Below, piece by piece: positions 1 to 7,581 of a stretch of 64,000 nucleotides of DNA (positions are counted from its first letter, which is position 1; every line of letters begins with the position of its first letter). The notes below the pieces were generated by a model that was not told the DNA's origin, did not search any database, and worked only from the letters and a program-made list of their open reading frames with translations. Source of the DNA: Antrihabitans auranticaus (GTDB lineage Bacteria; Actinomycetota; Actinomycetes; Mycobacteriales; Mycobacteriaceae); NCBI RefSeq assembly GCF_016481275.1, contig NZ_JAEMNW010000001.1, positions 372,001 through 436,000 of the forward strand, in the 5' to 3' direction. The position numbers were made by a program, and so were the translations under genes.

Positions 1-311
1 TCGCACTCTGCCGCTGTACGCGACCGCGCGCGTGGCGACGGCGCTCACCGGTGCGTTGTGGCCGGTTGCGACCACCACCTTCCGGTGGTGGCAACTTGCC
101 CCGATCGTCGCGTTCGTGGCAGGAGTCGCGTTGCGCACGTGGTCTATTCGAACGCTCGGCACGTTCTACTCGCACCACGTGGTGACGTCTGGTGATGTTC
201 CGGATCGTGACCCCGACGGCAGGTTGTTGCGCAGGGCATCTCGACCGATTCGGCGGCGCGTTGTGTCTCCTCAGTACTCTCATCGCATTCGGTGTGGTGG
301 GTTTCGCCTGA
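1..311 (+). pseudogene. Frameshifted fragment resembling an isoprenylcysteine carboxyl methyltransferase-like membrane protein
   Basis: The frame entering from the window edge reads hydrophobic segments and then LRTWSIRTLGTFYSHHVVTSG, the usual core of ICMT-like proteins. Right after the SG pair (about 188-195) the expected continuation leaves this frame and resumes in the next one as MFRIVTPTAG followed by a hydrophobic stretch ending in FGVVGFA and a TGA at 309-311. The family normally reads SGPYRxVRHPxYxG at this point, so the second frame fits the family and the first does not. The simplest reading is a one-base shift plus substitutions in the RHP region, meaning a decayed gene. The 5' end lies outside the window. 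A sequencing error could also cause the shift, but the altered RHP motif argues for real decay. Confidence 0.5.
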
Positions 312-405
312 CTGCGCCGCCGAACGGGCCATTACGGCGGCGAAAGCCGCCCGAGACCGCCGTACGAGCCCACTCGTCGACTGTGGATAGCTTTCGCCCC
401 TGTGG

Positions 406-1317
406 ATGACGAGTTTTGGAAACCGCGGCTCAACCGGCACCGTCTGTCACATGGGGGTAAGGGGTCCGATCTCGGGTATCGACGCGGTCAGCGCTGGATT
501 GGTCACGCGTTGGCAGCTACGCACGAACTTCGTCCGCATACACCCGGATGTTTTCGTCCACAAGGATGTCGAGCTCAATGCGCAAACCCGGGCGTTCGCC
601 GCGGCCTGCTGGGCAAAAGGCGAAGCGACTCTGGTCGGCCACTCAGCGGCCGCGCTACACGGAACCAAATGGCTTGATCCGCAATTGCCTGCCGAAGTCG
701 TGCTCGCCGGTCACACACGCCCACCGAAAGGGATCGTCGTATATCGCGACGTTTTATCAACGAACGAGCAGCGCATCGTTGCTGGAATCCGAGCGACGAC
801 GCCGGCTCGAACAGCATTCGATCTCGGGCGTCGACTCCCCCGCGACGAAGCGGTCATCGTCATCGATGCACTCTGCAACGCAACTGATCTGAAGCCGGAG
901 CAAGTGCTCGACCTGGCGCTCCGTTATCCCGGTTCTCGTGGGATCGTCGGTCTCAGACGTGTCCTCGATCTCGTCGACGGAGGCGCGGAGTCACCGCCAG
1001 AGACCCGCACACGGCTCTTGCTCATCGACGACGGGCTACCGCGGCCAGATACGCAGGTCAAGGTCCGGGCACCCGATGGGACCCTCGTCGCACGGAGCGA
1101 TCTAGGTTGGCCGAAATGGAAGATTCTTGTCGAATACGACGGTGAGCATCACTGGAATGATCGGATGCAGCGATCGAACGATATTGACAGGCTTGCCCGG
1201 CTGGAGGCACTGGGCTGGAGGGTAGTTCGTGTGAGCGCTGAATTGCTGCAGGACCGGCCGTATGTGGTGATCGAGCGTGTGCGGGCTGCATTACGCGCCG
1301 CGGGCGCTCCGATCTAG
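406..1317 (+). CDS. DUF559-type protein with AbiEi-like N-terminal domain
   Basis: This is a 303-residue protein. The first half (AGLVTRWQL, IHPDVFV, LVGHSAAALHG) resembles the winged-helix region of type IV antitoxin AbiEi-like proteins. The C-terminal third has VEYDGEHHW, a DRLARLEALGWRVVRV stretch and a terminal helix, which is the DUF559/very-short-patch-repair-like nuclease fold seen in many actinobacterial orphan proteins. Such proteins are common in Rhodococcus and Mycobacterium, and their function is not established. No toxin partner is adjacent: the gene stands alone and converges on the kdp unit 72 bp further on. A second ATG at 451 begins MGVRGPISG and is an equally plausible start, since neither has a strong ribosome binding site. 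Confidence 0.75.
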   Translation: MTSFGNRGSTGTVCHMGVRGPISGIDAVSAGLVTRWQLRTNFVRIHPDVFVHKDVELNAQTRAFAAACWAKGEATLVGHSAAALHGTKWLDPQLPAEVVLAGHTRPPKGIVVYRDVLSTNEQRIVAGIRATTPARTAFDLGRRLPRDEAVIVIDALCNATDLKPEQVLDLALRYPGSRGIVGLRRVLDLVDGGAESPPETRTRLLLIDDGLPRPDTQVKVRAPDGTLVARSDLGWPKWKILVEYDGEHHWNDRMQRSNDIDRLARLEALGWRVVRVSAELLQDRPYVVIERVRAALRAAGAPI

Positions 1318-1389
1318 CACGAGCGGGCCACCACGGCGGGCGACGCCGACAATTCCCGCCACCACAGCCCACTCGGACACCCGACCCAC

Positions 1390-1881
1390 CTACTCCACGT
1401 CATAAACCTGGTCTGCGGGGTGGGCGAGCACCTTGTCCGCCATCTGCTGTTTGAGTTGTTCGAAGCGAGCGTGTTGGTCCGGCGTGCGGTCGTGGACCAG
1501 GCCTATGAGTTCGGTCGGTACGAAGGCCTCGCGCACGATCAGGGTGACGATCTTGCCGCGGTATCGGAATTCGAACGCGAACCACTCGAGCGTCCGGCCG
1601 CGTTCGGTGCGCGCATAGCTCTTGTCGAATGTGTATCGCCCTTCGGTCACGGCGCGAGTCACCATTTCGATGCCGTCTCGCACTCCAGGGCCGGGATGTG
1701 GTGTGCGAACCTCGATTTCGCGGCGCTCGGCGGGTTCCCCGGGCGAGAGCAGTGGCAGTGCACGCTCGAGCGCTTTGTACGCGTGCGCGACTCCCCCGAC
1801 CGCGCCGAAACCCGCGTAGCGCGTCAGGTCGTCGAAGGTGAAACTCAGCTCCCGGTCACCGTCGCGAACTGTGAGAGTCAT
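1390..1881 (-). CDS. Conserved hypothetical protein downstream of kdpE
   Basis: This is a soluble 163-residue protein with no signal peptide or membrane segment. I do not recognise the family. It starts MTLTVRDGDRELSFTFDDL, contains an FAFEFRYRGKIVTLIVREAF beta-rich stretch, and ends with an Asp/Glu-rich tail. It follows kdpE on the same strand after only 18 bp, so it is probably co-transcribed with kdpDE, and a role linked to that sensor system is an inference from position only. No catalytic motif is obvious. Confidence 0.6.
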   Translation of the reverse strand: MTLTVRDGDRELSFTFDDLTRYAGFGAVGGVAHAYKALERALPLLSPGEPAERREIEVRTPHPGPGVRDGIEMVTRAVTEGRYTFDKSYARTERGRTLEWFAFEFRYRGKIVTLIVREAFVPTELIGLVHDRTPDQHARFEQLKQQMADKVLAHPADQVYDVE

Positions 1882-1899
1882 GGTCCGAATTGTCCCGTG

Positions 1900-2580
1900 C
1901 TAGACCTCGAACCGGTACCCCATTCCGGACTCGGTCAACAGGTGCTTCGGATGTGCCGGATCGTCCTCGAGTTTGCGCCGCAACTGTGCCAGATACACAC
2001 GTAGATAGTTCGTTTCGGTGGCGTACGCCGGTCCCCAGACCTCCTTGAGGAGCTCCGTCCTGCCGACCAACTTCCCGCGATTGCGCACGAGGACCTCCAG
2101 CATCCCCCATTCCGTCGGCGTCAGATGTACTTCCGTGCTTCCTCGAAGCACCCGCTTCGCAGCCAGATCCACCGTGAACGACGCCGTGACCACGACGGGC
2201 TCGTCGAGCTGTTGGGCTGCTGCGCCGCGCCGCACAGCGGCTCGAAGGCGCGCAAGGAACTCGTCCATGCCGAACGGTTTCGTGACGTAGTCGTCGGCGC
2301 CTGCGTCGAGCGCCTCGACCTTGTCGGAGGAGTCCGTGCGCGCAGAGAGCACGATGACCGGTGCACTGCACCAACCCCGAAGGCCTGCAAGCACTTCGAT
2401 GCCGTCCATGTCCGGCAGGCCGAGGTCGAGGATCACCACTTCGGGGTGCGTCTCGGCGGCTGCGCGCAAGGCCGCCGCACCGTTTGCCGCCGTCGTGACT
2501 TCGTAACCTCGCACCGAGAGATTGATCCGCAGGGCGCGCAGCAACTGCGGCTCGTCGTCGACGACCAGAACCCGCGTCAT
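1900..2580 (-). CDS. kdpE: KdpE-type two-component response regulator
   Basis: This is a 226-residue OmpR/PhoB-class DNA-binding response regulator. The receiver domain spans residues 1-120, with the acidic pair D8/D9, phosphoacceptor D52 in VVILDLGLPDMDG and conserved K101 in TKPF. The C-terminal winged helix (about 130-226) contains the LTPTEWGMLEVL and YLRVYLAQLRRKLEDDP signatures typical of KdpE. The start ATG overlaps the kdpD stop in an ATGA arrangement, so the two are translationally coupled. KdpE normally activates the kdpFABC potassium-uptake operon, but those genes are not in this window. Confidence 0.93.
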   Translation of the reverse strand: MTRVLVVDDEPQLLRALRINLSVRGYEVTTAANGAAALRAAAETHPEVVILDLGLPDMDGIEVLAGLRGWCSAPVIVLSARTDSSDKVEALDAGADDYVTKPFGMDEFLARLRAAVRRGAAAQQLDEPVVVTASFTVDLAAKRVLRGSTEVHLTPTEWGMLEVLVRNRGKLVGRTELLKEVWGPAYATETNYLRVYLAQLRRKLEDDPAHPKHLLTESGMGYRFEV

Positions 2581-5096
2581 GTGGGGTTCCCAGCCGCGAG
2601 TTCGAGCACCATCGTCAGCCCACCACCGGGAGTGTCGGTAGCGGTCACGGTCCCGCCCATGGCCTCCATGAAACCGCGAGTGACCGAAAGACCAAGGCCG
2701 ACACCGCTTGTGTTGTCGCGGTCCCCCAGCCTCTGGAACGCGTCGAACACTTGATCCTCAGCTCCACGCGCGATTCCGGGCCCCGAGTCTGCGATCGTGA
2801 TCAACACCCGCTCCCCCGCGACGGCGGCAGCTATCCGGACCGAACCCGCCGGCGCGTACCGCAACGCGTTGTCGACGATATTCGCGACCGCGCGTTCGAG
2901 CAGACCGGCATCTGCCAGTACCGAAACGTCTCCCACGTTCACGTCGACGCGAGACAACTCCTTCCCCAGTGCAATTCCCACGAGTGCACGGTGGACGACC
3001 TCCTCGAGATACACCCTGCGCAGGCTCGGCTTGACGACGCCCGCCGCGAGCCGCGACGAGTCGAGTAGGTTGCCGACCAGTCCGGTCAGCTGGTCGGCCG
3101 ATTCCTCCACTGTCGCAAGCAGTTCAGCGGTGTCCTCGGGTGAAAACTCCACGTCGTCGCTCCGCAGGCTCGAGACAGCCGCTTTGACGGCGGCCAGGGG
3201 TGTGCGCAAATCATGACTGACCGCCGAGAGGAGCGATCGTCGAAGTCGGTCTGCCTCCGCCAAAGCGGTTGCCTTGCTTGCCTCTTCCATCAGCTCCCGC
3301 TGCCGGATCAACCCGACCGCCTGGTTCGCGACCGCACCGAGCACCCGCCGGTCCCTGGCGGGCAACGACGAGCCACTCAGCAGCAACCAGTAATCGCCAC
3401 CACCCGATTCGACTGCGGTGTCGGCAATCTCGACCGACTCGGGCGGGTCGCCGCCAACGGAGGCGACCACGCCGTCAGCTCTGGCAACCACGCTCACTGC
3501 CCTCTGCGAATACGTCTCGCGAACTCGTTCGAGCAGAGCACCGAGGTCGTCACCGCGCAGCACGGAACCAGCGAACAACGTGAGCAACTCGGCTTCACGT
3601 GAGGCCTGCCGCGCTTCCCGCGCACGTCGGCCGGCTCGGTCGACGAGCGCCGCCACGGCGACCGCAACGAGCAGCATGACGACAACTGTGACGAAGCTGT
3701 CCGGTTGCGCGATCGTCAGGCTGTAGCGAGGCTCCGCGAAAAAGTAGTTGAGCAACATACCCGAGAGCAAGGCACTCAGAGCCGCCGGAGCCACACCGCC
3801 GAGCAGGGCCACTACGAGAATCGCGACGAAGAAGATTGCACCCTCCCCGCCCAGGTCCAGGTACGGATCCAGAAGGACGGACGTCAAAAGGCACGTGACA
3901 AGCGGAACCACGACCGCAGCGAGCCACGAAGCCAATCGACGTTGCGCCGGCATCGCCGCCGACACCGCGAACCCGCGACGCGCTTCCTCGTGCGTGACCA
4001 TATGTACGTCGATCTTCCCGGAATCCCGGACGGTCGCGGCGCCTATCCCCTCGTCGAACACCCGCGCCCATTTCGATCGGCGTGACGTCCCGATCACCAA
4101 CTGGGTCGCGTTGACGTCACGCGCAAACTCGAGCAGTGCCGTCGGCACATCGTCGCCGACCACGCTGTGCAGACTGGCGCCCAAACTCGCGGCGAGCTCG
4201 CGCACCTTGCCCATCTGCGGCGCCGCAACGCCGGTGAGTCCGTCGCCGAGGACGACGTGCACAACCACCAGTTCCGCACTCGACTTCGACGCTATCCGAC
4301 TCGCGCGGCGGACGAGCGTTTCGGACTCCGGGCCGCCCGTGACCGCGACGACGACGCGCTCGCGAGCCTCCCACAGGTCCGTAATCTTGTTCTCTGCACG
4401 GTATTCGGCGAGCGCGGCGTCGACCTGGTCGGCCAGCCACAGCAGGGCAAGTTCCCGCAGCGCTGTCAGATTCCCGCGGCGGAAGTAGTTGCTCAACGCG
4501 GCATCGACCTTTTCCGGCGCGTACACGTTGCCGTGAGAGAGTCTGCGCCGCAGCGCTTCCGGCGTGATGTCGACCAGTTCGACCTGAGTTGCCGCACGCA
4601 CGATCGAATCGGGGATCGTTTCGCGCTGCACGATCCCGGTGATCTGCTCGACAACGTCGTTGAGACTTTCCAGGTGCTGCACGTTGACCGTCGAGACGAC
4701 GTCGATCCCGGCCGTCAGAAACTCCGAAACATCCTGCCAGCGTTTCGAATTACGACTTCCCGGAGCATTCGTATGCGCGAGTTCGTCGACGAGCACGACC
4801 TTGGGCCGCCGTGCGAGCACCGCGTCGACGTCGAGTTCCGGCAGCCGCGTGCCGCGGTACTCCACATATTTCGGTGGAATCGTTTCGATTCCGTCGAGTA
4901 GTTCGGCAGTCTTCGCGCGACCGTGCGTTTCCACAACGGCCGCAACAACGTCCGCGCCGCGGCCGAGCCGGCGATGCGCTTCGCCCAGCATCGCGTATGT
5001 TTTGCCGACGCCGGGCGCCGCACCCAGGTAGATGCGCAACTCGCCGCGCTCCGTGCTCACGGTGCCATCATCCACCCGAACCGCGGAACGCAGCAT
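2577..5096 (-). CDS. kdpD: KdpD-type osmosensitive potassium sensor histidine kinase
   Basis: This is an 839-residue membrane sensor kinase. The N-terminal KdpD domain has Walker A GAAPGVGKT (residues 25-33) and DELAHTNAPGSRN. A universal-stress-protein-like domain follows (about 245-370), then four membrane segments (about 395-500), a GAF-like linker, the dimerisation box SAVSHDLRTP with H628 as phospho-acceptor, and the ATPase motifs NIVDNALRYAP, DSGPGI and GLGLSVT. It senses potassium limitation or turgor and controls KdpE. I kept the ATG at 5096; a GTG at 5060 (VSTERGEL) is an alternative closer to the conserved domain. It lies about 50 bp behind the siderophore monooxygenase gene on the same strand, with a short hairpin between. 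Confidence 0.93.
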   Translation of the reverse strand: MLRSAVRVDDGTVSTERGELRIYLGAAPGVGKTYAMLGEAHRRLGRGADVVAAVVETHGRAKTAELLDGIETIPPKYVEYRGTRLPELDVDAVLARRPKVVLVDELAHTNAPGSRNSKRWQDVSEFLTAGIDVVSTVNVQHLESLNDVVEQITGIVQRETIPDSIVRAATQVELVDITPEALRRRLSHGNVYAPEKVDAALSNYFRRGNLTALRELALLWLADQVDAALAEYRAENKITDLWEARERVVVAVTGGPESETLVRRASRIASKSSAELVVVHVVLGDGLTGVAAPQMGKVRELAASLGASLHSVVGDDVPTALLEFARDVNATQLVIGTSRRSKWARVFDEGIGAATVRDSGKIDVHMVTHEEARRGFAVSAAMPAQRRLASWLAAVVVPLVTCLLTSVLLDPYLDLGGEGAIFFVAILVVALLGGVAPAALSALLSGMLLNYFFAEPRYSLTIAQPDSFVTVVVMLLVAVAVAALVDRAGRRAREARQASREAELLTLFAGSVLRGDDLGALLERVRETYSQRAVSVVARADGVVASVGGDPPESVEIADTAVESGGGDYWLLLSGSSLPARDRRVLGAVANQAVGLIRQRELMEEASKATALAEADRLRRSLLSAVSHDLRTPLAAVKAAVSSLRSDDVEFSPEDTAELLATVEESADQLTGLVGNLLDSSRLAAGVVKPSLRRVYLEEVVHRALVGIALGKELSRVDVNVGDVSVLADAGLLERAVANIVDNALRYAPAGSVRIAAAVAGERVLITIADSGPGIARGAEDQVFDAFQRLGDRDNTSGVGLGLSVTRGFMEAMGGTVTATDTPGGGLTMVLELAAGNPT

Positions 5097-5102
5097 CGAG
5101 CA

Positions 5103-5119
5103 CAGCCGAAAAACGGCTG
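5103..5119. terminator. Short perfect hairpin between the monooxygenase gene and kdpD
   Basis: CAGCCG, a five-A loop and CGGCTG form a perfect 6-bp stem in the 50-bp gap between the monooxygenase stop (5147) and the kdpD start (5096). On the transcribed minus strand the loop is five U residues, but no U-tract follows, so it is at best a weak terminator separating the iron-regulated unit from kdpDE. It could also be a leader structure of kdpD. Confidence 0.3.
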
Positions 5120-5146
5120 CGTTGACGGTTTCTTAGCGGCTGGAGA

Positions 5147-6490
5147 TCACCTGACGTCGTTGGTTACGGCTTCTTTCGCTGGAAATCGGGCAAGTGCGGA
5201 CACCGATCGCACTCTGCCCTCCCGCCTGTCGACGACGGACTTGACGATCTCACCGGATCGAACCGCGACGTTCGAGAGCAGGGACGATGTGAGCCCGTGC
5301 GAGTCCTCGGTACCGCCCTGCAGATAGATCCCGCAGGTCACGTTGGACTCGGTGTGCATCCTGTAATCACGGGCGACCGCTGGTGTCTCGACACCGTTCG
5401 GGACGAGGTCGCCGAACATCGGCACCAGCGGCGCCGGGACGAACCCGGTCGCCAGCACGATCGCGTCGCACGCCAATGTGTCCGTCAGACCGTCCAGGTT
5501 GCTTCGCACCTCGACCTCGACGCCGTCTGCGATGTCGCGCACGCCGACGACGTCGGACGCTCGGCGCATGAACAAGCGGCGCTGGCCGCGGACACGCTCC
5601 TGATACTCGGTGGCGTACAGCTCGTTGATGAGCTCGAGATCGACGACGGCATAGTTCGTGCTGCGGTGCAGGCCGAGCAGCCGTCGGCGTTCTGCGTCTG
5701 GCGCGCGGTGCAGCTCGTCGACCGCCGACGGATCGAAGATCCGGTTGGCGTACGGGCTGTCGTCGGCCGGGCTGTACCCGAACCTGGTGAACACGCTGTG
5801 CACTTCGGCCTTCGGAAAATTCGAGTGCAGGTATTGGACGACCTCGGCCGCGCTCTGGCCCGCGCCGAGCACGACAAAGCGATTGTGCACAGGCTCAGGC
5901 AGTTTCGCGACGCGATGCAAGAACTGGTGATTGTGGAAGCAGCGCAGCGAGGTCGTCGCCCAGTCCGGAATCCGTTCCCGCAGGCCCGCACCGTAGGCCA
6001 CATTGCGGGTGTAGAGCGTGTCGCCGGCACTCGTTTCGACGGCGAGAAGATCTACGACGCTGTTTGCCCGCTTGACACCTTCGACGTGCCGCACGGCGGT
6101 GCCGTAGTCGACGTCGGCACCGACCTTGTCGGCTGCCCATTCCAGGTAATCGTGGAACTCGGCCCGAGTCGGATAGAACGTTTGATGGTTGACGAAATCG
6201 ACCAGGCGACCACGTGCGAACAGGTACGCGATGAAGCTGTAGGAGCTCGTCGGGTTGCGGAACGTCGCGAGATCCTTGGGGAAGGCGATCTGCATGGTCG
6301 TGCCGTCGAGAAGCATTCCCCGGTGCCAACCGAATTCGAGCTGACGTTCCACGAATCGCGCGCGGATTCGGCGGTTCGGCGGCGCGTCGGCGTTGTGTTC
6401 CTCGATGGCAATGGCGAGTGCCAGGTTCGCGGGACCGAAGCCGATGCCGACAATGTCGAACGGCTCGGCTGCCGAGTACTCACTTACCAT
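5147..6490 (-). CDS. L-ornithine/L-lysine N-monooxygenase of hydroxamate siderophore synthesis
   Basis: This flavin enzyme hydroxylates the side-chain amine of ornithine (N5) or lysine (N6) with NADPH and O2, the committed step to hydroxamates. The FAD motif GIGFGPANLALA is near the N-terminus, followed by the substrate/flavin region MQIAFPKDLATFRNPTSSYS, the NADPH motif GAGQSAAE, ATGF, and the C-terminal block HGLTSSLLSNVAVRSGEI. Together these are diagnostic of the SidA/PvdA/IucD/MbtG family. An FxbA-type formyltransferase sits at the other end of the locus, which favours ornithine. Three in-frame ATGs (6502, 6493, 6490) are possible. I chose 6490 because GGGAG lies 5 bp upstream of it, giving 447 residues. 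An IdeR-like box 23-41 bp upstream suggests iron repression. Confidence 0.92.
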   Translation of the reverse strand: MVSEYSAAEPFDIVGIGFGPANLALAIAIEEHNADAPPNRRIRARFVERQLEFGWHRGMLLDGTTMQIAFPKDLATFRNPTSSYSFIAYLFARGRLVDFVNHQTFYPTRAEFHDYLEWAADKVGADVDYGTAVRHVEGVKRANSVVDLLAVETSAGDTLYTRNVAYGAGLRERIPDWATTSLRCFHNHQFLHRVAKLPEPVHNRFVVLGAGQSAAEVVQYLHSNFPKAEVHSVFTRFGYSPADDSPYANRIFDPSAVDELHRAPDAERRRLLGLHRSTNYAVVDLELINELYATEYQERVRGQRRLFMRRASDVVGVRDIADGVEVEVRSNLDGLTDTLACDAIVLATGFVPAPLVPMFGDLVPNGVETPAVARDYRMHTESNVTCGIYLQGGTEDSHGLTSSLLSNVAVRSGEIVKSVVDRREGRVRSVSALARFPAKEAVTNDVR

Positions 6491-6512
6491 CATCGCTCCC
6501 ATGCAGGTGTGG

Positions 6513-6531
6513 GTAGTGAAGCCTAACCTTA
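6513..6531. promoter_or_regulatory. Putative IdeR/DtxR iron box upstream of the monooxygenase gene
   Basis: The 19-mer GTAGTGAAGCCTAACCTTA matches 13 of 19 positions of the IdeR consensus TTAGGTTAGGCTAACCTAA as I know it. The right half-site (CCTAACCTTA) is strong and the left half is weak. It lies in the 68-80 bp gap between the esterase stop and the monooxygenase start, so the monooxygenase probably has its own iron-repressed promoter inside the minus-strand gene run. Confidence 0.55.
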
Positions 6532-6570
6532 TTCCTACCTATGGGACAAATTCGGACACTGCTGCCCAAG

Positions 6571-7581
6571 TCAGCGCGACAACGAACGTCCCAGCACCTG
6601 CCAGGCACCACGGAGTGCGTCTTGCCAGTAGCTCCAGGAATGCGTGCCCGCGGGGCGAAACTCGAACGTCGCCGGAATACCGAGTCTGTCGAGGCGCTCC
6701 TGCAGTCGATGAGTGCAATAGTTGGTCGCCGCCTCGATGAGCCCGCCGATCACGATCTGATCGGGCAACGGCGGCGACGACGGCGGTCGTGGGACACCCG
6801 GAACCTCGTACGGTCCAGGCAGGCCGCTCGAGCTGGAAATGAACAGATCCAGCCCGCGGAGCCTGTCGGCATTCACGTACGCGTCGTGCTCGATCCACTC
6901 CGGGTCGTCGGGAGGTCCCCACATGTTCAGCGTGTCGCCGCGGGCACGGTCTTCGACGACTGCACGCAGAAAGAACTGTCCGACTGGGTCACTCGTCATC
7001 GCGCAACCGCTCAGCGACGCGACGCCGCGATAGAGACCGGGCGCCTGAATTGCCAGGTCTAGGACCGCCGACCCGGACATCGACAGACCACCGATGGCGT
7101 TCACACCGTTCGTACCGAGGACCGAATCGACGACCGGCGGAACCTCCTCGGTGAGGAACGTCTGCCATTTGTTGCGGCCGAGGACCGGGTCGTCACGCCG
7201 CCAATCGGTGTAGTAGCTGGCGTATCCACCGACCGGGATCACGACGTTCACGTTCTTGTCGGCAAAGAACTCCTCGACGTCCGTCTGCCGGATCCAGTTG
7301 GCACCGTCCTCGCCCGCACCAGCGCCGTTGAGCAGATAGAGCGTGGGCTGCCGAACACTCGTGTCCGGCGGCCGCAGCACCTGGAGTTTGACGACCTCGT
7401 CCATCGACGGGGAGTAGACGAAGACGTCCCAGCGCTGTGGACCGATCTGCTCGACGTGGTCCAACGTTCCGATCCGGACCGACGTGTCCCCCGTTGGGTC
7501 CGCGCCGCTCGAGGGCGCACCCGACAAAGCGACGAAGACCATGGCCGCGGTGGTCAGCAGAGCGGTGACCAGTCGCATCAT
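6571..7581 (-). CDS. Secreted antigen 85-like esterase coupled to the NRPS gene
   Basis: This is a 336-residue alpha/beta hydrolase of the esterase/antigen 85 family. It begins [21 protein letters not shown], a clear Sec signal peptide cut near SSGADP. The nucleophile motif is [14 protein letters not shown] and the catalytic His sits in GTHSWSYW, both close to Ag85 (GLSMAGS, GTHSWEYW). The Ag85 enzymes are mycolyltransferases of the envelope; esterases near siderophore genes often cleave ester-linked or acylated siderophores. The ATG at 7581 overlaps the NRPS stop codon (ATGA), so translation is coupled. An upstream in-frame start within the NRPS gene would destroy the signal peptide. A role in processing or releasing the peptide product is inferred from position only. 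Confidence 0.85.
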   Translation of the reverse strand: MMRLVTALLTTAAMVFVALSGAPSSGADPTGDTSVRIGTLDHVEQIGPQRWDVFVYSPSMDEVVKLQVLRPPDTSVRQPTLYLLNGAGAGEDGANWIRQTDVEEFFADKNVNVVIPVGGYASYYTDWRRDDPVLGRNKWQTFLTEEVPPVVDSVLGTNGVNAIGGLSMSGSAVLDLAIQAPGLYRGVASLSGCAMTSDPVGQFFLRAVVEDRARGDTLNMWGPPDDPEWIEHDAYVNADRLRGLDLFISSSSGLPGPYEVPGVPRPPSSPPLPDQIVIGGLIEAATNYCTHRLQERLDRLGIPATFEFRPAGTHSWSYWQDALRGAWQVLGRSLSR

